64,000 nucleotides of DNA, from positions 1,612,001-1,676,000 of the forward strand of contig NZ_CP115464.1 in NCBI RefSeq assembly GCF_027912515.1, given 5' to 3'. The stretch is from Brevundimonas sp. NIBR10 (GTDB lineage: Bacteria > Pseudomonadota > Alphaproteobacteria > Caulobacterales > Caulobacteraceae). The stretch's first letter is position 1. Every line of letters starts with the position of its first letter. Below the pieces are notes generated by a model. It was given only the letters and a program-made list of their open reading frames with translations. It was not told the origin of the DNA and did not search any database. Shown in pieces: positions 18,592 through 26,684 of the stretch. Made by a program: the position numbers and the translations under genes.

Positions 18592-18791
18592 CTTCTTCGC
18601 CCGCGTAGCGGGGGTAGTGTCGCGTCCCTGAGCCCCCGGGTCCGAGCTTCGCTCGGCCCGAGGACAGGCTCCGCGAAGGCAGCGACGATGGGGGCTGTGT
18701 TGGCCATCGCACGAGAAGTCGGACTTCCCCCATCGACCCTAGTCTCGCTGCGCTCGACGCCGGGCCACTTCCCCCGCAAGCGGGAGAAGAA
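18592..18791. repeat. intergenic element with imperfect terminal inverted repeats (ftsW-murG)
   Basis: Left arm 18592-18619 and right arm 18766-18791 are near-complementary (TTCTTC-[G/T]CCCGC-...-GCGGGGG-[T/A]AGTG pattern). The interior has smaller hairpins such as CCGAGCTTCGCTCGG. It fills almost all of the 217-bp spacer, and murG's Shine-Dalgarno AGGAGA begins just after it. No open frame is credible inside. It resembles the other palindromic elements at 19875 and 26488. Confidence 0.6.
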
Positions 18792-18803
18792 TAGGAGACC
18801 GCC

Positions 18804-19901
18804 ATGCCGTCCAAAGTCTGCATCGTCGCCGCCGGGGGTACCGGGGGTCATATGTTTCCCGCCGAGGCCCTGGCCCGCGAGATGGCGTCGCGCGGCTGGC
18901 GCGTGGTTCTGGCCACCGATTATCGCGGCGAGAAGTACGCCGCCAACTTTCCGGCTGAGGAGAAGCTGTATCTCGACACCGCCACCGGCTCCGGCCCCGT
19001 CGCCCTGCTGAAGGCCGGGATCGCCATCGCGCGTGGGGTGCTTCAGGCTCGGGCGGCGTTCACGCGACTGGATGCCGGCGTGGTCGTCGGCTTCGGCGGC
19101 TATCCGTCGGCGCCCGCCCTCCTCGCCGCGATCACGCAAGGCACGCCGACCGTCATCCACGAGCAGAACGCGGTGCTGGGTCGGACCAATCGCCTGCTGG
19201 TCTCGCGCGTCGGCCGGATCGCTTCATCCTTCCCAACCCTGAAGCGCGCGCCCAAGGGGATGAAGGCCGAGGTGGTGGGCAGTCCCGTCCGCGCCGAGAT
19301 CGGTGCCCTGTTCGACCGCGCCTATGCCGCGCCGAGCGCCGACGGCCCCATCCATGTGCTGGTCACGGGCGGTAGTCAGGGGGCCCGCATCCTGTCCGAG
19401 ACGACGCCCCGCGCGCTGGCGGCCCTGCCAGAAGCCCTGCGCGCCCGCCTGCGGGTCCAGCAGCAGTCGCGGCCCGAGACGCTGGAGACCGCGCAGCAGA
19501 TCTATCTGGAGGCCGGCATCCAGGCCGAGGTCGCGCCCTTCTTCCGCGACATGGCCGGGCGGCTGTCGCAGGCCCACCTGGTGGTCGGCCGCGCCGGGGC
19601 CTCGACCTGTGCCGAACTGGCCGTCGCCGCCCTGCCGTCCGTCCTGATCCCGCTCAAGATCGCCACCGACGATCATCAGACCCTGAACGCCAAGGCCCTG
19701 ACCGACGTCGGCGCGGCGGTGGTGATCGCGGAGGACGACGTGACGGTCGAGGCACTGACGGGGGCATTGCTGCCCCTGCTGTCCGACCCCGCCCGGCTGG
19801 CGACCATGAGCGCGGCGGCCCGATCGGTTGCCATCCCTGATGCGGCGCGCAGGCTGGCGGATATTGTGGAAGCTTCCCTCTCCCAGGGGGAGAGGGCTTG
19901 A
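18804..19901 (+). CDS. murG: undecaprenyldiphospho-muramoylpentapeptide beta-N-acetylglucosaminyltransferase
   Basis: MurG converts lipid I to lipid II on the cytoplasmic membrane face. The 365-residue GT-B enzyme has AAGGTGGHMFPAEALA, GFGGYPSAPALLAA, HEQNAVLGRTNRLL and VTGGSQGARILSE, all diagnostic. AGGAGA precedes the ATG. Its last ten or so codons, after Ile-Val-Glu, are formed by the left arm of the inverted repeat at 19875-20080, so the C-terminal SLSQGERA is probably acquired from the element. Confidence 0.97.
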   Translation: MPSKVCIVAAGGTGGHMFPAEALAREMASRGWRVVLATDYRGEKYAANFPAEEKLYLDTATGSGPVALLKAGIAIARGVLQARAAFTRLDAGVVVGFGGYPSAPALLAAITQGTPTVIHEQNAVLGRTNRLLVSRVGRIASSFPTLKRAPKGMKAEVVGSPVRAEIGALFDRAYAAPSADGPIHVLVTGGSQGARILSETTPRALAALPEALRARLRVQQQSRPETLETAQQIYLEAGIQAEVAPFFRDMAGRLSQAHLVVGRAGASTCAELAVAALPSVLIPLKIATDDHQTLNAKALTDVGAAVVIAEDDVTVEALTGALLPLLSDPARLATMSAAARSVAIPDAARRLADIVEASLSQGERA

Positions 19902-20080
19902 GCCTCCGAGAGCGTAGCGATCGGCAAGGCGAAAGGGTGAGGGGCGTGACGCTGGATGTGAGTCCAAATACGCTTGTCCTCTAAAGGGCTCCTTTTTTGG
20001 CAGCGTAACCCCTCACCCTTTCGCGCAAGGACGCCGGCTGCGCCGCCGTGCGCTCAAGCCCTCTCCCGATGGGAGAGGGA
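19875..20080. repeat. 206-bp inverted-repeat element overlapping the murG 3' end
   Basis: Arms 19875-19903 and 20052-20080 are complementary over 29 bp with two mismatches, and each arm is itself a small CCCTCTCCC/GGGAGAGGG hairpin. A second inner pair (CGAAAGGGTGAGGGG near 19930 against CCCCTCACCCTTTCG near 20009-20023) is nested inside. The left arm encodes the end of murG. No transposase is present; the structure is like a miniature non-autonomous element or repetitive extragenic palindrome. Confidence 0.7.
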
Positions 20081-20124
20081 ACCGAACCGGCGAACAACCT
20101 TGGCCGTTGTGCGTTACTGTACCC

Positions 20125-21273
20125 ATGCCCCCCTTCATTTCCGACCTGACGGCCGAGACCACCCGCCTGTGGCGGCAGTTCGACTGGCTGCCTGAATGGG
20201 CGGTGATCGTGCTGGTGCTCGTCGTCTTCGTCGGCGCGGGATGGCTCGCGCACGCCGCCGCCTTCGCCGTCCTTCGCCGTGTTGTCAGGAACCGCGACGT
20301 CTTCTGGCGCGGGGTGGTCGAGCGGGCGCGGGCCAAGCTGAGGGTGCTGGTGATCATCATCGGCATCGGCATAGGGGTCAGCGTCTCGCCGTTGGACCCC
20401 GGTCCGTCGCAGCAGGTCCGCGCCGTCCTTCTGGTCGCCTGGATCCTGGCGCTGGGCTGGCTGGCGTCCGGCGTGCTCGACATGTGGGCGGTGGTCCACC
20501 TGAAGAAGTTCAACATGGCGGTCGAGGACAATCTGATCGCGCGCAAGCACCTGACTCAGACGCGCATCCTGCAACGGGTGGCCAAGGTCCTGCTGATTAT
20601 CGTCACGGTCGGGCTGGCCCTGATGACCATCTCCGGCTTTCGCCAGTGGGGGGTCAGCCTGCTGGCCTCGGCGGGGGTGGTCGGGATCATCGCCGGCCTG
20701 GCGCTGCAGCCCGTCCTGACGAACATGCTCGCCGGCATCCAGATCGCCCTGTCCCAGCCGATCCGCATCGACGACGCGGTCGTCGTCGAGGGCGAATGGG
20801 GCAATGTCGAGGAGATCACCTCCACCTATGTGGTGGTCAAGCTGTGGGACTGGCGCCGGATGGTCCTGCCCCTGTCCTATTTCATCACCAAGCCGTTCCA
20901 GAACTGGACGCGAGAGAACGCCCGGCTGATCGGCACGGCGATGTTCTACGTCGACTACGAGGCTCCGATCGACCGTCTGCGCGAGGCCTTCGAGCGGATC
21001 GTGCGGGCCTCGCCGCTTTGGGACGGCGACGTTCAGGTGATGCAGGTCACCGACATCACCGAACGCGTCATGCAAGTCCGCTGCCTGGCCAGCGCCCGGT
21101 CGGCCCCGGTCGCCTTCGACCTGCGCTGCGAAATCCGCGAGAAGCTGATGGCCTTCATGCGCGACGAATGCCCGGAGGCCTTGCCCAGGGACCGTCTGGA
21201 TTGGGATCGTCCGGAGCCGGCTGTCAGCGCGCCAGACGCGCTCGCGCGCGTGTCAGGAACTCCGCCTCCGTGA
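20125..21273 (+). CDS. MscS-family mechanosensitive channel
   Basis: A 382-residue small-conductance mechanosensitive channel that protects against hypo-osmotic shock. Four or so N-terminal helices precede the conserved pore segment (SLLASAGVVGIIAGLALQPV followed by NMLAGIQIA) and the MscS beta domain (DDAVVVEGEWGNVEEITSTY, then VLPLSYFITKPFQNWTR). The ATG at 20125 is preferred over an upstream TTG. The last 50 bp overlap the convergent gene at 21224. Confidence 0.92.
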   Translation: MPPFISDLTAETTRLWRQFDWLPEWAVIVLVLVVFVGAGWLAHAAAFAVLRRVVRNRDVFWRGVVERARAKLRVLVIIIGIGIGVSVSPLDPGPSQQVRAVLLVAWILALGWLASGVLDMWAVVHLKKFNMAVEDNLIARKHLTQTRILQRVAKVLLIIVTVGLALMTISGFRQWGVSLLASAGVVGIIAGLALQPVLTNMLAGIQIALSQPIRIDDAVVVEGEWGNVEEITSTYVVVKLWDWRRMVLPLSYFITKPFQNWTRENARLIGTAMFYVDYEAPIDRLREAFERIVRASPLWDGDVQVMQVTDITERVMQVRCLASARSAPVAFDLRCEIREKLMAFMRDECPEALPRDRLDWDRPEPAVSAPDALARVSGTPPP

Positions 21274-21700
21274 AGATTTCTTCCGTTGCGGGCCATTCAC
21301 CGCGGCAGAGCGCCGCGTAGATCTGCTCGTCGCCGCCCCCGCCAAGGGGCCGCATCTCGGGCCAGGTCTGGCGATGCCAGACCTCGCCGGTCTCCGCATG
21401 CCGCTCCACGACGCCCCACGATCCCGTTCTGGCGGCGCAGTCCATGACGGCGCGGCTAATCACATAGGCCACGGGCCGCCCGTTGTGGGTCGAGGCCCCG
21501 CGCGCGAAGACGGTGGCGCGCGAATAGGTTACCCGGTCGCCGTCGCTCAGGGAACTGGCAGGTTCCAGCAACCACATGCCGTCCGAGAAGCTGTTGATGC
21601 CCATCAGCCGATATCGGGCCGGGTTTTCCGGTGGCGCGACATCGGGTTCGGCAGACGTCGACATGGCGACAAGGGCGAGGATCATGACGAGGGAGGTCAT
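21224..21700 (-). CDS. secreted protein of unknown function (paralogue of the next gene)
   Basis: A 158-residue protein with an N-terminal signal peptide (MTSLVMILALVAMSTSA). The mature part has a SDGDRVTYSRATVF strand region, a MDCAA segment and a late Cys (ALCRGEW) that probably form a disulfide. The order of these elements parallels the adjacent protein at 21758-22240 (RDGDSVTMRAFQV, FDCVAET, VACSTD), suggesting tandem duplication and divergence. Function unknown. It overlaps the mscS 3' end by 50 bp. Confidence 0.65.
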   Translation of the reverse strand: MTSLVMILALVAMSTSAEPDVAPPENPARYRLMGINSFSDGMWLLEPASSLSDGDRVTYSRATVFARGASTHNGRPVAYVISRAVMDCAARTGSWGVVERHAETGEVWHRQTWPEMRPLGGGGDEQIYAALCRGEWPATEEIFTEAEFLTRARARLAR

Positions 21701-21757
21701 GGCCCCAGAATTCCGCCTGATCCGCGTTCGGCCAAGCGACGAAACCTGACCGCGTCG

Positions 21758-22240
21758 TCACTCCGCCAGCGCCGCCCGCCCCAGCGTCACCGCCTCTTCC
21801 AGCGTGAAGACATCCGGCGACCGCGCGTCGGTCGAACAGGCCACCACCAGCAGTTCGGCGGCATCCCCGCCGGGGTCGGCATGATAGGGCGGGGCCGTGT
21901 CCGGTGTGATCGGCCCCTCGACGCCGCCCTCGCGCACGGAAGCGAAGTCCAGGCGGTCGGCCGTCTCGGCGACACAGTCGAACCGCCATTTCGACCAGCC
22001 GCCCCAATAGGTATTCCCCCCGGCGGTGAAGCCCGGCTCGGTGACCTGGAACGCCCGCATCGTGACGCTGTCGCCGTCGCGCACGATGGTCATCTGGTCG
22101 GCGAGGATCGCGAACCGTCCGGCTCCGGTCAGGACGAAACCGTGCTCCGGAAAGGGTGATGGCTGATCGGTCTGGGCGGCGGCGGGAACCGACACCCCGA
22201 TGGCCGCCGCCAAGGCGGCCACACCCGGAAGGGCCCGCAT
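21758..22240 (-). CDS. secreted protein of unknown function
   Basis: A 160-residue exported protein: signal peptide MRALPGVAALAAAIGVSVPAAA, then a beta-rich domain with two cysteines (FDCVAET and VACSTD). It is the likely paralogue of the 21224-21700 product. The start codon overlaps the map stop (TGATG at 22238-22242), so it is translationally coupled to map. No known domain was recognised. Confidence 0.68.
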   Translation of the reverse strand: MRALPGVAALAAAIGVSVPAAAQTDQPSPFPEHGFVLTGAGRFAILADQMTIVRDGDSVTMRAFQVTEPGFTAGGNTYWGGWSKWRFDCVAETADRLDFASVREGGVEGPITPDTAPPYHADPGGDAAELLVVACSTDARSPDVFTLEEAVTLGRAALAE

Positions 22241-23058
22241 CAGTTAGGGCGGAACAGGCCGGCGGGGCTGGCGGAGAAGATCTCGACCCCGTCCTCGGTG
22301 ACCCCGACGGTGTGCTCGCACTGGGCCGACAGGGACTTGTCGCGGGTCACGGCCGTCCAGCCGTCGGACAGGACCTTCACGTGCGGCTTGCCCAGATTGA
22401 CCATCGGTTCGACGGTGAAACACATCCCGGGCTTCAGCACCGCGCCCTCGTTCTTGCGGCCGTAGTGCAGGACGTTGGGGCTGTCGTGGAAGATGCGGCC
22501 GATGCCGTGGCCGCAGAAGTCGCGCACCACGCTCATCCGCGCCGCCTCGACATGGCGCTGGATGGCGAAGCCGATGTCTCCGAAAGTCCCGCCCGGCTTC
22601 ACCTGGGCCAGGCCCAGGGCGATGGACTCATAGGTGACGTCGATCAGCTTCTTCGCGCGCGGATTGATGTCGCCGACCGCGTACATCCGGCTGGAATCGC
22701 CATGCCAGCCGTCGACGATGACGGTGTGGTCGATATTGACGATGTCGCCGTCCTTGAGCACCCGGTCGCCCGGAATCCCGTGACAGACCACGTGGTTGAT
22801 CGAGGTGCAGACCGTCTTGGCATAGCCCTTGTAGCCCAGGCAGGCGGGCAGGCCGCCGCGGTCCAGGGTGTACTCGCGGATCCGGTCGTCCAACTCGCCC
22901 GTGGTCACCCCGGGCACGACGTACGGCACAATCATGTCCAGTGCCTCGGCGACCAGCCGCCCGGCGATCCGAATCCCCTCGAAATCGTCCGCATTATAGA
23001 TGCGGATCGCGCTCGACCGGGTGAAGGTCTCGATATCCTGGTCGGGCGTTTCGTACAT
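22240..23058 (-). CDS. map: type I methionine aminopeptidase
   Basis: Map removes the initiator methionine from nascent proteins. The 272-residue enzyme shows all five metal ligands in context: Asp in VNIDHTV, Asp in HGDSSRM, His in CGHGIG, Glu in FTVEPM and Glu in QCEHTV, together with the substrate-binding His in NHVVCHGIPG. Length matches type I bacterial enzymes. A secreted protein gene is coupled downstream. Confidence 0.98.
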   Translation of the reverse strand: MYETPDQDIETFTRSSAIRIYNADDFEGIRIAGRLVAEALDMIVPYVVPGVTTGELDDRIREYTLDRGGLPACLGYKGYAKTVCTSINHVVCHGIPGDRVLKDGDIVNIDHTVIVDGWHGDSSRMYAVGDINPRAKKLIDVTYESIALGLAQVKPGGTFGDIGFAIQRHVEAARMSVVRDFCGHGIGRIFHDSPNVLHYGRKNEGAVLKPGMCFTVEPMVNLGKPHVKVLSDGWTAVTRDKSLSAQCEHTVGVTEDGVEIFSASPAGLFRPN

Positions 23059-23137
23059 GAGGGGCTCTGGCGGGCAGTTTCGTCAGGTCAGATGGCGACT
23101 ATAGCATTAAACCTCAAGGATGTCCGGCGCGTGGCGA

Positions 23138-23524
23138 TCAGGCCGTTGCGGCGATCCAGCGCGCAATCAATCCGGTCAGTTCGGGCATCCCGGCCTCGAT
23201 CGCAGCCAGATCGGCCAGACGGATGACACCCCGATCCGGCGAAGGCCAGACGGCCAGCCGGCCCGGATCGTTGAAGCGAAAGTCGGCAACATCCCGGGTC
23301 GCGGCTCCCCGGTGCAGGACGATCCTGTATCCTCCCTTCGCCTCGATCCCCAGGGTGACCCGGTCGCGCCCGTCGTGGGCATAGCTGGGCGCGTTCCACT
23401 TGATTTCTTCCGTCAGGCCGGGATCGGCGGCGCGGACGACGGCGCGCAGGGCGTCGATTCCGGCGCGGGTCGGGACGTCGAGGGCGTTCAGCCAGTCGTC
23501 GACGGTGGAGGCGGGTCTGGCCAT
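23138..23524 (-). CDS. DUF1801 domain protein
   Basis: This 128-residue cytoplasmic protein has the DUF1801 (YdhG/YdeI-like) plan: an N-terminal helical segment, EEIKWNAPSYAHDGRDRVTLGI, then HRGAATRD and a C-terminal helix. The family fold is compact alpha/beta with no firmly established reaction. AAAGGA precedes the ATG. It diverges from the glutathione transferase gene across 58 bp, so the two promoters must lie close together or overlap. Confidence 0.78.
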   Translation of the reverse strand: MARPASTVDDWLNALDVPTRAGIDALRAVVRAADPGLTEEIKWNAPSYAHDGRDRVTLGIEAKGGYRIVLHRGAATRDVADFRFNDPGRLAVWPSPDRGVIRLADLAAIEAGMPELTGLIARWIAATA

Positions 23525-23582
23525 GCTTGGTCCTTTCCAATGGGAAGGCTATCAATATCCAGCCGGAATGAGGAGCGCCGTC

Positions 23583-24245
23583 ATGGTCCAGGTCACCGCC
23601 TTCAAATGGGTGCCGCCGTTTGCGCAGGGGTCGGTGCGCGACCTTCGTGTCCGCTGGGCGCTGGAAGAGGCGGGCGTCGCCTATGACGCCGAGCTGATCG
23701 GGTTCGAGGACCAGGCCTCGCCCGACTACCGTGCGAAACAGCCGTTCGGCCAGGTGCCGGCCTATCGCGACGGCGAGGTGGCCATCTTTGAAAGCTGCGC
23801 CATCGTCCTGCATATCGCCGGCAAGTCTGAGGCCCTGATGCCGAGCGACGAGGCGGGCCGGGCCGAGGTGACCTGCTGGCTGTTCGCCGCCTCCAACACC
23901 ATCGAGCCCTGGGTCGGCCAACTGGCCACCATCGACCTGTTCGCCGCCGCCAGCGCCTGGGGCCAGGAACGCCGCCCGGAGGTCGAGACCTTCCTGCGCA
24001 AGCGGCTGGACGAGCTTCAGACCGCGCTCGGCGACCGCGACTGGTTCGCCGCCGACCGCTTCAGCGCAGCCGACATCATCATGACCCACGTGCTGCGCGA
24101 CCTGCGCCACACCGATATCCTCGCCGACTATCCGAAACTGGCCGCGTTTGTCGCGAGGGCCGAGGCGAGACCGGCCTTCCAGAGGGCCTTGGAGGCCCAG
24201 ATGGCGGCGTTCCGGGAGGTGGAGAGGGCGATGGCTCAGGGATGA
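23583..24245 (+). CDS. glutathione S-transferase family protein
   Basis: A 220-residue GST: thioredoxin-like N-terminal domain (about residues 1-85) with the cis-Pro segment GQVPAYRDGEVAIFES and the glutathione-binding Glu-Ser, followed by the all-helical domain with the N-capping motif FSAADIIMTHVL. The usual N-terminal catalytic Ser/Cys/Tyr is not obvious (FKWVPPFAQGSVRDLR), so the reaction is uncertain. AGGAG lies seven bases before the ATG at 23583. Confidence 0.85.
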   Translation: MVQVTAFKWVPPFAQGSVRDLRVRWALEEAGVAYDAELIGFEDQASPDYRAKQPFGQVPAYRDGEVAIFESCAIVLHIAGKSEALMPSDEAGRAEVTCWLFAASNTIEPWVGQLATIDLFAAASAWGQERRPEVETFLRKRLDELQTALGDRDWFAADRFSAADIIMTHVLRDLRHTDILADYPKLAAFVARAEARPAFQRALEAQMAAFREVERAMAQG

Positions 24246-24374
24246 TCCGAACCGCTTGGGAAGGACTGAGAAGTATCGGCTTGGTAGATTTGGACTATCT
24301 ATAACTTCGGACTTCTCGATGCGTTAGACGGCGCTATCCTCGCGGCCAGATAAGAACTGGGGCGGAAGCGGACG

Positions 24375-25409
24375 ATGTTTCTCTACAACGCCTGGTACGT
24401 TGCGGGCTGGTCTGCCGATCTGGTGGTGAGAGCGAGCCAGGCGCGGACCTTCCTCGGCCAGCCCGTCGTCCTGTTCAGGACGGAGGCGGGACAGGCCGTC
24501 GCCCTGGAGGATCGTTGCGCGCACCGCTCGGTGCCTCTGTCCGCGGGACAGGTCGCCGGCGAGGCGATCCGCTGCGCCTACCACGGTCTGGAGTTTGCGG
24601 CCGACGGAGCCTGCATCAGAGTGCCGTGCCAGGACCTGATCCCGCCGAAGGCCCGGGTCCGAAGCTATCCGGTCGTCGAACAGGATGCGGCCATCTGGAT
24701 CTGGATGGGCGATGTCGAAAAGGCCGATCCGGCCACCATTCCCCGGCATCCCTGGCACAGCGATCCGGCATGGGCCTGGCGCAGCGCCCACTATGAGGTG
24801 AACGGCAACTGGCAGTTGCTGATCGACAATCTCATGGACCTGTCCCACCTGCCCTACATCCACCCCCATACGATCGGCGGCGATCCCGACACCCATTTCC
24901 GCGCCGAGATGGAGACCCGGCGGACAGCGGCCGGAGTCTTTGTTCAGCGGCGGATGCCGAACTCGCCGCCGCCACCGACCTATGTCGCCGCCCGGGGCTT
25001 CACGGGCCGGATCGATCGCTGGCAGGAGATCGAGTTCATGCCGGTCATGCTGCGCATTCACACCGGCGGGTGTGACGTCGGAACCGGTGCCTACGAAGGG
25101 CATCGCGATCATGGTTTCTCGATGATGGGGTTCCACGGCATCACGCCGGAGACGGAAACGACGACCCACTATTTCTGGTCGATCGGGACGAACGTTCTGA
25201 CCGAGGGCGTCGCAGACCTCGTGTTCGAACAGACGGCGGCGACCTTCCGGGAGGACCAGGTGGTGCTGGAACTGCAGCAGCGGAGGCTGCTTCAGAGCCC
25301 CGACCGCCCGCGCGTGGATATTCTCAGCGATGCGGGCGGCAACATGGCGCGCCGCCGGCTGGCGGAGCTGATGAGGGCCGAAGCCCCGAAAGAGATCGCT
25401 ACCGCCTGA
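24375..25409 (+). CDS. Rieske non-haem iron oxygenase, VanA-like
   Basis: A 344-residue oxygenase component. The Rieske [2Fe-2S] ligands are Cys48-x-His50 (RCAHR) and Cys67-xx-His70 (RCAYHG). The catalytic domain has DNLMDLSHLPYIH with the two His ligands of the mononuclear iron. Overall length and the N-terminus FLYNAWYVAGW resemble vanillate O-demethylase oxygenase and related aryl demethylases. No ferredoxin reductase (VanB) gene is adjacent, so electrons must come from elsewhere. Substrate not determinable. Confidence 0.88.
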   Translation: MFLYNAWYVAGWSADLVVRASQARTFLGQPVVLFRTEAGQAVALEDRCAHRSVPLSAGQVAGEAIRCAYHGLEFAADGACIRVPCQDLIPPKARVRSYPVVEQDAAIWIWMGDVEKADPATIPRHPWHSDPAWAWRSAHYEVNGNWQLLIDNLMDLSHLPYIHPHTIGGDPDTHFRAEMETRRTAAGVFVQRRMPNSPPPPTYVAARGFTGRIDRWQEIEFMPVMLRIHTGGCDVGTGAYEGHRDHGFSMMGFHGITPETETTTHYFWSIGTNVLTEGVADLVFEQTAATFREDQVVLELQQRRLLQSPDRPRVDILSDAGGNMARRRLAELMRAEAPKEIATA

Positions 25410-25442
25410 TCGCCCAGACCGTGTCGAGGATCAGCGTCCGGG

Positions 25443-26423
25443 TCACGCGTTGAGGTCAGGCGTTGCGTCGGCTCGGGCCGGAACCAGGGCGGCGGCGAAG
25501 TCCGGGGCCGTGGACGGGTCATGTCCCATGAACAGGTCCGCGATGACACCGCGCAGCCAGACCCCCCGGGGATCGGCATGGAAGCGGCGATGCCAGAACT
25601 GCTTGAGCGCGATCGGCGGCACGGTGACCGGCGGAGGGAGCATTTTCAGATTGGCGCGGCCTATCCAGGCCGTCGCCACGGCCTTGGGGACCGTCACGAT
25701 GAGGTCGCTGGTCGCGATGAGCAGGGGCATCCCCATGAAGTGGGGGGTGCTGAGCGCGATGCGGCGATGGATGCCCCGGGCCTGCATCTCGTTCTCGAAG
25801 ATCTCCTGACTGCGTCCTTCGGCATTGACCACGGCGTGCTCAGCCTGGACGAATTCCTCCAGGCTGAGGGTCGATCCGATGGTGGGATGATCGCCCCGCA
25901 CCAGGCAGGCGAACGGATGCTCGAACAGGCCCTGCTGATAGATGCCGCCGGCCAGATCCGGGAAATAGCCGAGGGCGAGATCGACCTGCCCCCCGGCCAG
26001 AGCCTCGGCCAGGCGTTGCGGTCCCATGGTGACCGACCGCACCGTCATCTGCGGCGCGATCGCTCGAAGGTGCCGTAGAAGCTTCGGCAGAAAAACCAGT
26101 TCGCCGACGTCGGAGGTGCTGACCGTTACCGGGATGTCCGATGTCGCGGGTTCGAAGGTTCGCGCGGACAAGAGCTGATCTTCGACGGTGGCCAGGACAC
26201 TGCGAACCGCGTCCCTCATCTCCAGGGCCCTCGGTGTCGGCTCCATCCCTTTGCCCGTCCGGATGAACAGTGGGTCTCCAAGGATGTCGCGCAGCTTCTG
26301 GAGCGAAAAGCTGACCGTCGGCTGGCTGGTCTTCAACCGCCGCGCCGCGCCCGTCACGCTACGCTCGTCGAGCAAGGCGTCCAGGACGACAATCAGATTG
26401 AGATCGAAATGTCTGAAATCCAT
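25443..26423 (-). CDS. LysR-family transcriptional regulator
   Basis: A 326-residue LysR regulator. The N-terminal winged helix (about residues 5-65) includes LDERSVTGAARRLKTSQPTV and LQKLRDILGDPLF; the remaining residues form the effector-binding domain. The N-terminus FRHFDLNLIVVLDALL is of the NodD/NahR-like aromatic-responsive subgroup, which fits control of the convergent Rieske oxygenase 33 bp away. The effector is unknown. Confidence 0.92.
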   Translation of the reverse strand: MDFRHFDLNLIVVLDALLDERSVTGAARRLKTSQPTVSFSLQKLRDILGDPLFIRTGKGMEPTPRALEMRDAVRSVLATVEDQLLSARTFEPATSDIPVTVSTSDVGELVFLPKLLRHLRAIAPQMTVRSVTMGPQRLAEALAGGQVDLALGYFPDLAGGIYQQGLFEHPFACLVRGDHPTIGSTLSLEEFVQAEHAVVNAEGRSQEIFENEMQARGIHRRIALSTPHFMGMPLLIATSDLIVTVPKAVATAWIGRANLKMLPPPVTVPPIALKQFWHRRFHADPRGVWLRGVIADLFMGHDPSTAPDFAAALVPARADATPDLNA

Positions 26424-26487
26424 CCGACGGATATTACGGGTGAGCGTATTCCACGCAACCTATCGTGCCGCTGCCTTCGATTCCGTT

Positions 26488-26662
26488 GCTTTCGTCATCC
26501 TCCGGCGAGCGTAGCGAGACCGGGGGACCCAGCGGCGCGCGAGAGCGCGAACCTGTCGCGCACGCGAGATTCAAACTTCTCGTCTGAAAAGATCGCCTTC
26601 GGCGCCGCTGGGTCCCCCGGTCTGCGCCGCGAAGGCGCGGCTTGCCGGAGGATGACGAAAGC
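26488..26662. repeat. inverted-repeat element between smc and lysR
   Basis: The outer 19 bp at each end (from 26488 and up to 26662) are perfectly complementary, as is an inner 22-bp pair (AGACCGGGGGACCC... at about 26517-26538 against 26601-26622). The arms differ only by a short GC-rich insertion on the right side. It could terminate smc transcription, since smc ends at 26685 on the minus strand. No open frame inside. Confidence 0.72.
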
Positions 26663-26684
26663 AGGGTTCAGTCTACGGCCGGGC

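Noticed and set aside
18592..20091. Palindromic elements as CRISPR repeats or tRNA/sRNA genes
   Set aside because: The units are large inverted pairs, not short direct repeats with spacers, and do not fold like a tRNA.
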